Shown: piece after piece, positions 8,701 to 16,154 of the stretch
Layout: each line of letters opens with the position of its first letter
Numbering within the stretch: position 1 is the first letter of the stretch
Assembly: GCA_964228555.1 (NCBI GenBank)
Contig: CAXQZU010000064.1
Location: 1-58,082 of the forward strand
Length of the DNA: 58,082 bases
DNA from: CAXQZU01 sp964228555
GTDB taxonomy: Bacteria > Planctomycetota > PLA2 > JAEUHO01
Reading direction: 5' to 3'
Position numbers and translations under genes: made by a program
The notes under the pieces: generated by a model
Seen by the model: the letters and a program-made list of their open reading frames with translations, nothing else
The model's database searches: none
Told to the model about the DNA's origin: nothing

Positions 8701-9333
8701 CGGCGGAGCGACGCAGTCGAGGGGCTCGCGCGGCTGCGCGCGCTGGTGGCCGTGCGTGGCGACGAGTTCGACGCCCGCATGCAGGGCGCGTGGCTGGGGC
8801 TGCGACAGCTGCAGTCGGCGTGGGCCGCGCTCGACGAGGGTGGCGCGACGGGCGAGGCACGGCTGGCGGGGCTGGCGCGGCTGGCCCACGACGCGCCCTC
8901 GCTGCTGGTGGAGATGGCCTCGGCCGGCGTGCTGGCCGCACGCCTCCCCGCCGCCTCGGAAGCCTGGCTGGCCCGGGCGCTGGTGCTGGAGCGGCGCGTG
9001 GACGGGCCGGGCAGCGTCGAGGCCGTGCGCGCCCGCACGGTGCTGGCCGGCGTGCACCTCGCCCAAGGACGGCATGCCGAGGCCCTGGCCGGTCTCACCG
9101 AGCGCATGCCCGACGGCGCCACGCCCTCGCGCCTGCTGCTGGCGAGGGCGTGGATGGGCGTGGGCGACGTGGAGGCCGCGCGGCGGGCGCTGCGCCTCGC
9201 GCTCCAGCACGAGCCGTGGCGCCGCGCCGAGGCCGAGGCGGACCCGCTGTTCACCGCGTGGCGCGACGACGGCACGCTGGCGGCGATCGCCCGCGAGGCC
9301 GAGCAAGCCCGGCAGCGCGGCCAGGAGGAGTGA
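5743..9333 (+). CDS. Large exported HEAT-repeat-like protein
   Basis: A 1196-residue protein beginning at GTG 5743, which overlaps the nnrD stop by four bases; the frame is open far upstream, but only this start places a signal peptide (RRALAVLLAVLLAV, cleavage near AQAG) at the N-terminus. The rest is a long series of about 35-residue helical pairs rich in Ala/Leu/Arg (for example RAAAALALAQG, RAAAWTALFA, LRAAASSALHAMG), typical of HEAT/armadillo solenoids. The last 250 residues look more like TPR (LVLERRVDGPGSVEAVRARTV-type repeats). Such solenoids are protein-binding scaffolds; partner and function are unknown. The link with nnrD is positional only. Confidence 0.72.
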   Translation: MSRGVFLSGTRRALAVLLAVLLAVRALDAPAPAQAGDPARWDAEIDALAGALASGDRLAQRAHSVTLREGGEAAVEAIDAAWLRIAGQPRLLEALITVISDSPTPQAGRLVRRAAAHGDEGVRAAAALALAQGSSADTAEALARLACDDALPGVRAAAWTALFAREDEHARRHRAHLPPDADPALRTRRLVLHRLRDDDGSALPAVLQLALAAWQEGGTGAERLAAARWLCTYALETSPHAQPLELLLGIVRECGQGPVTALALRTAMGVPSAGHDPVEERWAAVDAALAVLARPSVPAATRSWVLARCLQWMAHPVAMDPSRPDPIPEQALWRRLPDLGAELLPHIERGLQPGGFRAPAEALRLVHDLPAREALPLLERLLAPGPDRALRAAASSALHAMGAMPSERLAVMLLEAGTEASLRLEALSTLATTPEPWALPLLVTALQDPAPSMVDAALDALERRPGPEARAARERFLLEAAYPDEKLPGRLERLLRPWDAAAGDTFRRALEARGGALRGAALSIAARWPAAMLAGAWTWIEAIEPVLQGGREVEAWMLCAVRAAPATALHWIRARWDTFPVGDSRASTQARALACLEGVRDPALAPQAIDLVLEKVEGQRDPALLAHALDALRGRRGHRDGDLDRLFVRLLTAQEVDGGEDGAEAVAARVVWALAAPGRGDLTAHLLPMLQRLAGDAERSHRTLALLEALEHQPPAAVEPAVAALLFDATLYAPVRAAAGRLLAGRCSPATRAMAAAQLREASQKEHDPEVLQALARVASTGGGALLARGFAQTLEQEVRSWLGSTPPPDPFRDREDALPMRVEALAQAALRAGGAEQAGALLRLVLDDHNLAWAESVLRMVRLEHVTPDVLTALGPAADSLGVRVGRSMEGLVPPETAELVAGLRLLDDEQLAPRLAEVLAEPAVHARLARWPDAVPAKLALMLGAGYPRCQSLLAREVLRLAPFGSPFDVDLGNMAARQAWREGRRSDAVEGLARLRALVAVRGDEFDARMQGAWLGLRQLQSAWAALDEGGATGEARLAGLARLAHDAPSLLVEMASAGVLAARLPAASEAWLARALVLERRVDGPGSVEAVRARTVLAGVHLAQGRHAEALAGLTERMPDGATPSRLLLARAWMGVGDVEAARRALRLALQHEPWRRAEAEADPLFTAWRDDGTLAAIAREAEQARQRGQEE

Positions 9334-9337
9334 GCGG

Positions 9338-10363
9338 CTAGGGCGCGCGGCCCGCCAGCCACACGACGGCGTTGTGGATCAGGGCGTACCACTTCTGCGC
9401 CTGGCGGCCATCCCGCAGCGTGTCGTCGGCCAGCTGCTGGGCACCGAACCAGAGCACGCGGCCCGCACTCTCGGGCCCTTGCACGTACATGGGCACGGGC
9501 GATCCCGCGGGAGGCAGCGCTTCCACCAGCACCACGCTGCCCGGCACCAGCGCCTCCACCGGGTAGCAGAAGCGCGTGCCCCACGGGGGCGAGGCCGCGG
9601 CGCCCATCTGCCACACGCGGCGGCTCCACTCGGGCCAGTACACGATGCGCGAGGCGGGATGCCTCTCGCCCGCGGCGGTGGCCTGGAAGACGGCGCCCGA
9701 CGCATGGACGCCGGGCACCGGCGTGCCGCGCACCTCGGCTGCGCGCGCGACGGGCAGCAACGCCCGCAGCACGGGCGAGGCCAGCATCGGATGCACCCCG
9801 GAGGCCACGCCGCCCGAGGACTGCGGGGGAGGCATGGCCGGCTGCGCCCACAGCCCCAGCGTGCCCGCCTTCACGCGAGCCGCCACCCCATCCCAGAAGG
9901 CCGGCTCGAACACGCCGGGATCGATGTCACACAGCGCGAGCACCTCGAAGCCCATCGCCTCGAACCAGGAAGCCGAGGGCGGCAACCCGCCCGGCGGCGG
10001 CTCGAGGTTGCCGAAGGGCGGCGCTCCCGCATGGCTGCTGGCGGCCCAGCCGCTCACCTGCAGCTGTGCATCCGACTGCAGCGCCATCTCGATCATGCGC
10101 GGCCAGCGCTGGGTGGCGTGCCCCATCAGCACCAGCACCTTGAGCGGCCGCTCCACGCGCAACACCTCGGGGGCCGGCTCTTCCTCGGGCACGGCCGCCG
10201 GCGCGCTGGCCTCGGGACGATCCAGCGTGGGGCCGGTGCCCGGCGCGGTGGACGGGGTCCGGCCGCCCGGGTCGACGGTCTCGCCGCCGTGGAACAAGCC
10301 AGGGCCGAAGAGCACGGCGGCCGCCACGAGCAGCAGCACCACGACGACGAGCAGGTTGCGCAT
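9338..10363 (-). CDS. Membrane-anchored protein, possible GATase-like fold
   Basis: A 341-residue protein with an N-terminal anchor (MRNLLVVVVLLLVAAAVLF) and a Pro/Glu-rich linker to about residue 65, then a globular exported domain beginning LKVLVLMGHATQRW. The Rossmann-like opening, the GFEVLALCDIDP segment and the later HPML motif recall class I glutamine-amidotransferase-like or ThuA-like folds, but no catalytic Cys-His-Glu set is evident, so enzyme activity is doubtful. The ATG at 10363 follows GGAGG by four bases; upstream in-frame codons are poor. It lies 17 bp downstream of the aldo/keto reductase on the same strand, probably one transcript. Confidence 0.6.
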   Translation of the reverse strand: MRNLLVVVVLLLVAAAVLFGPGLFHGGETVDPGGRTPSTAPGTGPTLDRPEASAPAAVPEEEPAPEVLRVERPLKVLVLMGHATQRWPRMIEMALQSDAQLQVSGWAASSHAGAPPFGNLEPPPGGLPPSASWFEAMGFEVLALCDIDPGVFEPAFWDGVAARVKAGTLGLWAQPAMPPPQSSGGVASGVHPMLASPVLRALLPVARAAEVRGTPVPGVHASGAVFQATAAGERHPASRIVYWPEWSRRVWQMGAAASPPWGTRFCYPVEALVPGSVVLVEALPPAGSPVPMYVQGPESAGRVLWFGAQQLADDTLRDGRQAQKWYALIHNAVVWLAGRAP

Positions 10364-10380
10364 GAGGCCTCCGGCCGGGG

Positions 10381-11379
10381 CTAGTCCCTCGGCTTGTACC
10401 ACTCCGTGCCCGCCCCCTTGTGGGGCAGGGTGGACGAGAGGAGGCGGGCCTGCTCCTCGTCCGTGAGCCGGCGCGCCTCGCGCGCCACCTCGGCGGCCAG
10501 CCGCACCTGGCCCTCGGTGCTGCAGCCCACGATGGCCGTGGCCACGTCGAGCCCGTAGGTGTAGCGCAAGCACGCCGCGGCATCCACGCCCAGCGTGGGC
10601 AGCTTGCCCGAGGCGAAGACCTTCATCGCCACGCGCGCCACGCCGCGCTCCACGGCGACGGGCAGCGTGCCGGCCACGAAGGAGCGGTGGTGCGGATCGA
10701 CGCAGTTGAGGGGCAACAGCAGTGCGTCGAAGGGGTAGCGCCGGATGCAGGCGGCCATCACCTCGGGGTCGCGATGGCCGGTGACGCCGATGAAGCGCAC
10801 CAGCTTCTCCTCGCGCGCCCGCTCCAGCGCGCGCAAGGGGCCGTCCTTGGCCAGCGCGCGCTCCATGTCCTCTGCGTCGCCCACGGCGTGCACCTGCACG
10901 AGGTCGAGGTGCTCGACGCCCAGCCGCTGCAGGCTGCGCTCGAGGTCGCTGCGCGCCTCACGCTCGGTGCGCGTGTGCGTCTTGGTGGCCAGCACGATGC
11001 TCTCGCGCGGACGGCCCTTGATCGCCAGCCCCACGCGACGCTCGCTGCGCCCCTCGCCGTACGAGGGTGCCGTGTCGAGGTACGTGCAGCCCAGGTCCAG
11101 CGCCAGGCGCACCAGGGACACGGCCTGCTCCTCGTCGGCCAGCCCGCCGACGGGGAAGCAGCCCAGGCCGAACACGCTGGCCCGCAGGCCTGTCTTGCCC
11201 AGCGCCCGCTGCGGCATCGGCGGCAGGGCCGGAGGCACTGCCGGCGGGGCAGCCTCCAGCCGCGAGGAGAGACCGGCCGCGGCCAGCGCCGCCGCCCCGC
11301 CCAGCACGCTGCGCCGGTCGATCGAGGCTCGCGCCGTGCCGGACGGGAACGGGGGGCGCGACGTCACGGGCTGGAGCAT
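10381..11379 (-). CDS. Tat-exported aldo/keto reductase
   Basis: A 332-residue NAD(P)H-dependent oxidoreductase of the AKR superfamily. The N-terminus carries a twin-arginine signal, DRRSVLGGAAAL at 21-32, so the enzyme is likely exported folded with its cofactor. The catalytic set follows: Asp and Tyr in LDTAPSYGEG, Lys in LATKTH and His in VQVHAV. The closing VGCSTEGQV segment resembles the cofactor loop. The start at ATG 11379 is just upstream of the Tat motif. The substrate cannot be told. The window also encodes a TatA/B protein (47711-48184). It is followed by the membrane-anchored protein at 9338-10363. Confidence 0.88.
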   Translation of the reverse strand: MLQPVTSRPPFPSGTARASIDRRSVLGGAAALAAAGLSSRLEAAPPAVPPALPPMPQRALGKTGLRASVFGLGCFPVGGLADEEQAVSLVRLALDLGCTYLDTAPSYGEGRSERRVGLAIKGRPRESIVLATKTHTRTEREARSDLERSLQRLGVEHLDLVQVHAVGDAEDMERALAKDGPLRALERAREEKLVRFIGVTGHRDPEVMAACIRRYPFDALLLPLNCVDPHHRSFVAGTLPVAVERGVARVAMKVFASGKLPTLGVDAAACLRYTYGLDVATAIVGCSTEGQVRLAAEVAREARRLTDEEQARLLSSTLPHKGAGTEWYKPRD

Positions 11380-11582
11380 ACCGGCGTGCGTGCGCAGGGG
11401 CGCGGGCCCCGGGCCCCCGTGTGCCTGCTCACGCCCCGCGAGGCCGGCGTCCCCACGGCCACGACGCAGCCGAGCAGGGCTGGAACGACGCACGCGCACC
11501 CGGGGACCTCCCGTGTGCGCGTGCACGCATCGCCGTCGCGTCGCGAGGCGACGCAGGGCGGCCCCGTGGGCCGCGAGGCGGC

Positions 11583-11708
11583 CTAGGGGAAGGTGCCGCG
11601 GATGGCGCGGCGGGCGTTGACGATCTTGCGGCCCGCCTTGGTGCGCATGCGGGCGCGGAAGCCCTGGTGACGCTTCTTGTTGGGCGAGCGGCGGACGTGC
11701 AGGTGCAT
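11583..11708 (-). CDS. rpmH: Large ribosomal subunit protein bL34
   Basis: A 41-residue, strongly basic protein. Its central block NKKRHQGFRARMRTKAGR is the bL34 core, followed by KIVNARRAIRG. The usual opening MKRTYQPS is replaced by MHLHVRRSP, and the C-terminus ends GTFP rather than in a basic tail. In most bacteria rpmH is followed by rnpA and yidC next to dnaA. Here neither is downstream, and dnaA lies 28 kb away. It is divergent from the J-domain gene at 11830. The 200 bp downstream (11380-11582) shows no gene. Confidence 0.93.
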   Translation of the reverse strand: MHLHVRRSPNKKRHQGFRARMRTKAGRKIVNARRAIRGTFP

Positions 11709-11814
11709 GCGAGGCTCCAGCGAGGCCGGGCAGGGTGCCGGCCGAGGGGGGAATGTCGCCCCGGACGCCCTGCGGTCAAGCGGGCGTCGCCCCGCCCCCG
11801 GCCCGCGGAGGGCC

Positions 11815-11820
11815 TAGAAT
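11815..11820 (+). promoter_or_regulatory. Putative -10 element (TAGAAT) of the J-domain gene
   Basis: TAGAAT ends 9 nt before the GTG at 11830, in the divergent interval with rpmH. No Shine-Dalgarno separates them, so the message would be leaderless or nearly so. It is the best -10 match in the window. Confidence 0.45.
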
Positions 11821-11829
11821 CCCTGCGCC

Positions 11830-12372
11830 GTGCAGCTGGGCGCCTGCCATGCCTGCGGAACCCCTTACACCAGCCAGGACGTGGCGGGACTGGGCATCCT
11901 GCGCGCGCGCCCGGCCGCCGCCGGCGGGCCGCGCGTCGAGTACCGCTGCAGCGGGTGCGGCGCGGTGCTGGTGCTCGTCCCCCACGGCGAGGGCCGCTAC
12001 GCGCCGCCCGGCGCCAGCCCGCCCGCCCACGTGCCGCACGAGGCGCGACGCCCGGCGTGGAGCGCAAGCCCGCCGCGCGAGGCAGGCACAGGCCCCGAGC
12101 CCCGCACGGGCGCGGACCGCGACACGCCTCCGCAGGGACACGACGGCGCCGTAGAGCCCGCCGCGCTGGGCCTCGTCGCAGCCTACGAGCTGCTGGGCGT
12201 GCCCGTGACGGCGGATCGCGAGGCCGTCGAGAAGGCGTTCCGTGCGCGCTCGCTGGCCTGCCACCCCGACAAGGTCGCGCATCTCGACGAGGATTTCCGC
12301 GCGCTGGCCGAGCAGAAGTTCAAGCGGCTGGTCGAGGCCTTCCGGCTCGTCAACGACGTGCTGCCCGGCTAG
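11830..12372 (+). CDS. Zinc-ribbon plus C-terminal J-domain protein
   Basis: A 180-residue protein with two parts. Residues 6-45 hold CHAC and CSGC, a treble-clef or zinc-ribbon pair (C6-x2-C9, C40-x2-C43). A low-complexity Pro/Ala/Gly linker runs to about residue 115. Residues 118-180 form a J-domain, opening AAYELLGVPVTADREAVEKAF and with the HPD tripeptide that stimulates DnaK ATPase. DnaJ proper has the J-domain first, so this is a non-canonical co-chaperone or a DnaK recruiter for zinc-ribbon-bound clients. The GTG start is supported by the adjacent TAGAAT and by the Cys pair near the N-terminus. Confidence 0.8.
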   Translation: MQLGACHACGTPYTSQDVAGLGILRARPAAAGGPRVEYRCSGCGAVLVLVPHGEGRYAPPGASPPAHVPHEARRPAWSASPPREAGTGPEPRTGADRDTPPQGHDGAVEPAALGLVAAYELLGVPVTADREAVEKAFRARSLACHPDKVAHLDEDFRALAEQKFKRLVEAFRLVNDVLPG

Positions 12373-12455
12373 GCCCCCGCCGGCGGTGCCGCGGCCCCGA
12401 GGCGGTCCCGAGGGCCCCGCGCCCTGATGGATGCCCCCCCCAACGCGCGGTGTGG

Positions 12456-12461
12456 TGGAAT
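12456..12461 (+). promoter_or_regulatory. Putative -10 element (TGGAAT) of the membrane-protein operon
   Basis: TGGAAT ends 8 nt before the ATG at 12470 and no Shine-Dalgarno lies between. This would be the promoter of the three-gene unit ending at 16126. Confidence 0.3.
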
Positions 12462-12469
12462 GAGCCGGC

Positions 12470-13351
12470 ATGGACGCGACCGGCCCCTCGACCACGCAGC
12501 CCGGCGCCCGGCGCTCGCCCCCGCTCGCCAGTGCCGGGGCCATGATGCTGGCCGCGGCCCTGCTCATGGCCAACCCCTTCTTCGGTGCCTCCAGCACGTC
12601 CTGGCCTTGGGAGGTGCTGGCCCGCGCGCGCAGCCCGCTGCTCGTGGCCAACTGGCTCGTGTGGCTGGGCGCGGGCCTGCTGGCCGTGGTCCTGGGCCTG
12701 CGCGGCCGCGACACCGGGCGCGGCACCGTGCTGGCCGCGCTGGCGTTGCTGCTGGGCTTCACCTGCCACAGCAAGCTGGCCGGCCTGCGCATCGAGGAGA
12801 ACAGCCTGGCCGTCAACGCGGGCATCAGCCTGCTCATGGCGGGCTTCCTGCTGCAGGCGTGGGGACTGGGTGACCGTGCTGCACGCGTGCTGAGCGCGCT
12901 AGGCGGGCTGCTGGTCGTCTGGACACTGGCCTGCGCGTTCGACTACCCGTCGGGCGCGCCGCCGCGCTCCCAGCTGGTGGTCAAGGTGCACGACCTCGTG
13001 TCCCGGCTCGTGGGCGGGGACGTGCTCATGGACCTGCCCAACTACGACGAGCACCTCGCCAGCGCCGCCGCCCTGCTGCTGGCCTCTGCGCTGGGCATGC
13101 TCGCGCTGCTGGGGGTGCGCGGCAGGCTCTCGGGCAGCCTCGGCGTGGTCATGCTGGTGGCCACCTTCGCCATCCGGCCCGTGTGCACCTTCTCCCGCGT
13201 GGTAGCCGCCGAGGGCTTCGACGCGGTCACCTTCGCGCGACACGTCTCCGAGGTGCTCGTGACCATGGGCATGGCGTGGTGCGTCTTCATGTCCGTGGTG
13301 ATCGTGGACCTGGCGCAGGACCGGCGCGATGCCTCGGGGGGTGCAGCATGA
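12470..13351 (+). CDS. Polytopic membrane protein, function unknown
   Basis: A 293-residue protein with about seven or eight hydrophobic segments, the first at about 20-36 and the last at about 264-283, separated by short Arg-containing loops. A longer soluble loop near residues 155-195 includes VVKVHDLVSRLVGGDVLMD. I recognise no family. It overlaps the next gene by four bases (ATGA), and that gene encodes another polytopic protein, so the two may form a complex with the FHA/GATase-like protein that follows. Confidence 0.7.
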   Translation: MDATGPSTTQPGARRSPPLASAGAMMLAAALLMANPFFGASSTSWPWEVLARARSPLLVANWLVWLGAGLLAVVLGLRGRDTGRGTVLAALALLLGFTCHSKLAGLRIEENSLAVNAGISLLMAGFLLQAWGLGDRAARVLSALGGLLVVWTLACAFDYPSGAPPRSQLVVKVHDLVSRLVGGDVLMDLPNYDEHLASAAALLLASALGMLALLGVRGRLSGSLGVVMLVATFAIRPVCTFSRVVAAEGFDAVTFARHVSEVLVTMGMAWCVFMSVVIVDLAQDRRDASGGAA

Positions 13352-14373
13352 CGCGCCTGGAGCTCGAGCCGCTGCCGCCCCGGCCCCCGCCCCCGCCTGC
13401 CGCGGCCCCCGCGCCCGACGGCGAGGGCTCGCCGTGGGCGTGGCGTGCAGGCTGCGCAGCAGCGGGCGTGCTCACGCTGGGCGTGCTGTTCTCCAGCTTC
13501 AACCCCACCTTCGGCTTCTTCCTGAAAGACCGCGGCTTCGATGCCCAGCGCTGGCCGTGGCTGCTGTTCCAGGACACGAACGGCGGCGCCCGCCTCGACT
13601 GGATGCCCCAGCAGGCCTACGTGCTCTCGCTGCTGCTCGCAGGCCTCTGCCTGCTGGCCTGCAGCGTGATGACGCGCAGCCTGCTGCGTGCCGCCCTGTG
13701 CGTGACCTCGCTCGTGCTCGTGACGGCGGTCGTCATGCCCTCCTCCGACGAGTACATGCTGCTGGCTGCCGCCCAGGCCGGGCTCGCGCTGCTGGCGGGC
13801 GGCGTGCTGGCGGACGGGCGCGGGCTGGAGGGCACGGGCGCGCGACGCGCGGCCGGCGTGGGGTGCATGCTGCTGGCGCTGTTCCTCGTGCTGCCGTACC
13901 CGGACGACAAGCAGCTGGCGCTGGACAACCCCCTGGTCGACCAGCCCTACGAGAGCCCGCTGTCCGTGACGTTCAGCGACCTTGCACGCACCGTGCGGGG
14001 CGAGATGCAAGCCGCCGTGCCGGGCGGGGGCATGCGCGACGTGCACCTGGGCGACTGGGCGGGTGCGCACCTGCTGGACCTGCCGGTGCTGCTGGCCCTG
14101 CTGCTGGGCGTGCTCGCCCTGCTGGGCCGGGGAGGCCGATGGGCCGGTCCCGCGCTGTTGGTGCTGCTGCTCGTGGGCACGCTGGGGCCTTGCGTGATGC
14201 GTGCGTTGCAGGAAGCCGCGGCCTACCGCAGCGGCATGCCCGACGCCGAGGAGACCGTGGCCGACCTCGTCGCGGTGCACGGACGCAACGCAACGCAGGC
14301 CTACTTGCTGGGCCTGCGGGCCGCCTGCCTGCCGATGGCCCTGTCCGTGGCCGAGCTGCTGCGCCGGCGCTAG
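13348..14373 (+). CDS. Polytopic membrane protein, function unknown
   Basis: A 341-residue protein. Residues 1-27 are a cytosolic Pro/Ala-rich tail, followed by a hydrophobic segment at about 33-50, a loop with WPWLLFQDTNGG, then several Leu/Ala-rich segments. A loop around 180-245 contains the motifs SVTFSDLARTV and MRDVHLGDWAG. The last helix lies near 320-335. The start ATG overlaps the preceding stop (ATGA), indicating coupled translation. No family recognised. It is followed after 52 bp by the FHA/GATase-like gene on the same strand. Confidence 0.7.
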   Translation: MTRLELEPLPPRPPPPPAAAPAPDGEGSPWAWRAGCAAAGVLTLGVLFSSFNPTFGFFLKDRGFDAQRWPWLLFQDTNGGARLDWMPQQAYVLSLLLAGLCLLACSVMTRSLLRAALCVTSLVLVTAVVMPSSDEYMLLAAAQAGLALLAGGVLADGRGLEGTGARRAAGVGCMLLALFLVLPYPDDKQLALDNPLVDQPYESPLSVTFSDLARTVRGEMQAAVPGGGMRDVHLGDWAGAHLLDLPVLLALLLGVLALLGRGGRWAGPALLVLLLVGTLGPCVMRALQEAAAYRSGMPDAEETVADLVAVHGRNATQAYLLGLRAACLPMALSVAELLRRR

Positions 14374-14425
14374 CCATGGCCCGCCCGGCACGGGCCCGTT
14401 GCGCAAGCCAGGAGCAACCCGCGGC

Positions 14426-16126
14426 GTGATCATCCTCCGCATCCGCACCGCCGGGGGCAGCCACGAGCTGCGGCTGTCGCAGCCCAGCATCACGCTGGGC
14501 AGCGCGCGGGGCGTGGACCTGCGCCGCACCGACGCCGGATGGCCCGCGCTCGCGGGCACGCTGATGGTGCGCGGCACGCGCGTCGTGCTGCGCGTGCCCG
14601 GGCCCGTGGGCGAGGTGGAACTGGTGCCCGGCGAGCCGCTGTTGCTGGGCGAGGCCACGCTCGTGTGCATGGAGGCGCCCTCGACGGGCGCGCGTCCCTC
14701 GCCAGCCCCAGCCCGCACCCGGGCGGCCGCCCCCGGCCGGGCACGCACCCCGGCCACGCCCTCGCCCGCGCGTGCGCCTGCGCCGGGCGCGGGACCCACG
14801 CAACCCGCGGGAACGCCGCCCGGGGCCGCAGCCACGACACGGGCGGCCGCCCCGAGGGCGCTGCCCGTGGCGTCGCCCGTGCGGCGCCGCCCCGTGCTGG
14901 ACCAGCGTGACTTCGACGAGGAAGTGCTCGACCAGCTCAAGCGCATGCCGTGGATGGTGGCCTCGGTGGCCCTGCACGTGCTCGTGTTCCTCGCGTTCTG
15001 GATCGTGGCGCCGCTGGTCGAGCGCGAGGTCGGCGGCGGCGCAGGCCACGTGCAGGGCGCGCTGGTCGTGCCCGAGGAACACGCCGGCTCGGTGCCCGAG
15101 CCCGAGCCGGAGCCGCCTCCCGTGCCCGACGAGGCGCCACCCGAGCTGCAGCCCGAGCCCACGGTCGAGCGCGAGCCGCGCCTCCCTTCCGAGGCCCCCG
15201 AGGCCGTCGAGCTCGAGCTGGGCCCGATGCTGGCCGAGGAGGAGTCGCCCCCGGACCTGGGCGAGGCCCCGGGCGTGTCGGCGGCCCGCGCACGCAGCCT
15301 CCCTCGCGGCACGCCCAAGGCGGTGTCGCCAGCCCTGCAGCCGACGACCCCCGTGGACAAGGGCTCGGCTGACGCCCAGCGCAGGCAGGTGGCCGAGCAC
15401 CTGCGCGAGCGCCTGGGCATCGGCCGCGGCGGCCAGGGGCAGTCGCTCTCCCACCTGGTCGCCGACGACGTGCTGGTGGTGCAAGGCGAGTACGACCACC
15501 AAGAGCACGTGCTGCGCGACCTGCAGATCCCCTTCCGCACCGTCGGCCACTACGAGGCACGCTTCGTCTCCGGGGAAGCGCTGCGCCGCCCGCGCTTCGT
15601 GTTCTGGAACTGCGGCAACGACCCGCCGCGCCGCATCCTCGAGCGCATCCGCCCGCCCCTGCGCGCCTTCGTCGAGCGCGGAGGCTACCTGTTCACCAGC
15701 GACTGGGTGATCGCGCACGCGCTGGGCCACGCCTTCGAGGAGTACGTGGGCACGCACGGCACGGCCGCGGGCCTGCCCGAGCTGGTCATCGACATCCGTC
15801 CTGCGAGCGGCCAAGGCGACCACCCGCTGCTGGAGGGCGTGTTCCACCCGGGCGTGCAGGGCCGCTGGTGGCTGGAAGCCAAGTCCGTGGACTGCGTGGT
15901 GAAGAAGCCGGCCGCGGTGGACGTGCTCATCGAGGGCCCCGAGCTCAAGTCGCGCCACGGGCTCTCCAGCGCCGTGGCCGTCACCTTCACGCACGGCAAG
16001 GGCCGCGTGCTGCACGTCGTGGGCCACTACGACCAGGAGATGGGCAACCTGGCCGGCGTGGTGGCCGTGCAGAGGCTCGCACTCAACTTCCTGCTGATGA
16101 GCCTGCGCGAGCGGCCGCTGCGCTAG
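14426..16126 (+). CDS. FHA-like / TonB-like / GATase-like membrane protein
   Basis: A 566-residue protein with an unusual layout. Residues 1-90 look like a forkhead-associated domain (ITLGS near the start, then repeated short strands). A Pro/Ala/Thr-rich linker runs to about 160. One membrane helix (MVASVALHVLVFLAFWIVAPLV at about 175-195) is followed by a Pro/Glu-rich stretch (PEPEPEPPPVPDE) as in TonB. The C-terminal 220 residues, from about 345, form an alpha/beta domain (DDVLVVQGEYDHQEHVL, FVFWNCGNDPPRR, VERGGYLFTSDWV) resembling class I GATase-like or DUF4159-type domains, without a clear Cys nucleophile. GTG 14426 has AGGAG about ten bases upstream. FHA binding of phosphothreonine and periplasmic placement of the C-terminus are inferences. 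Confidence 0.6.
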   Translation: MIILRIRTAGGSHELRLSQPSITLGSARGVDLRRTDAGWPALAGTLMVRGTRVVLRVPGPVGEVELVPGEPLLLGEATLVCMEAPSTGARPSPAPARTRAAAPGRARTPATPSPARAPAPGAGPTQPAGTPPGAAATTRAAAPRALPVASPVRRRPVLDQRDFDEEVLDQLKRMPWMVASVALHVLVFLAFWIVAPLVEREVGGGAGHVQGALVVPEEHAGSVPEPEPEPPPVPDEAPPELQPEPTVEREPRLPSEAPEAVELELGPMLAEEESPPDLGEAPGVSAARARSLPRGTPKAVSPALQPTTPVDKGSADAQRRQVAEHLRERLGIGRGGQGQSLSHLVADDVLVVQGEYDHQEHVLRDLQIPFRTVGHYEARFVSGEALRRPRFVFWNCGNDPPRRILERIRPPLRAFVERGGYLFTSDWVIAHALGHAFEEYVGTHGTAAGLPELVIDIRPASGQGDHPLLEGVFHPGVQGRWWLEAKSVDCVVKKPAAVDVLIEGPELKSRHGLSSAVAVTFTHGKGRVLHVVGHYDQEMGNLAGVVAVQRLALNFLLMSLRERPLR

Positions 16127-16128
16127 CG

Positions 16129-16149
16129 GCCGGCCCGCGGGCGGCCGGC
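16129..16149. terminator. GC-rich hairpin between convergent genes
   Basis: GCCGGCC at 16129-16135 pairs with GGCCGGC at 16143-16149 around a seven-base loop, in the 28 bp between the convergent stops of the FHA/GATase-like gene and ubiA. There is no U-run on either side, so intrinsic termination is uncertain. Confidence 0.3.
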
Positions 16150-16154
16150 TCCGC

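Noticed and set aside
5068..9306. Minus-strand open frame of 1412 codons opposite the HEAT-repeat gene
   Set aside because: Arg/Gln/His/Gly-rich translation without domains; the plus frame has a signal peptide and repeat structure.
11380..11582. Possible small gene or RNA between rpmH and the aldo/keto reductase
   Set aside because: Frames here give Arg/Pro-rich low-complexity peptides and no RNA fold that I recognise.
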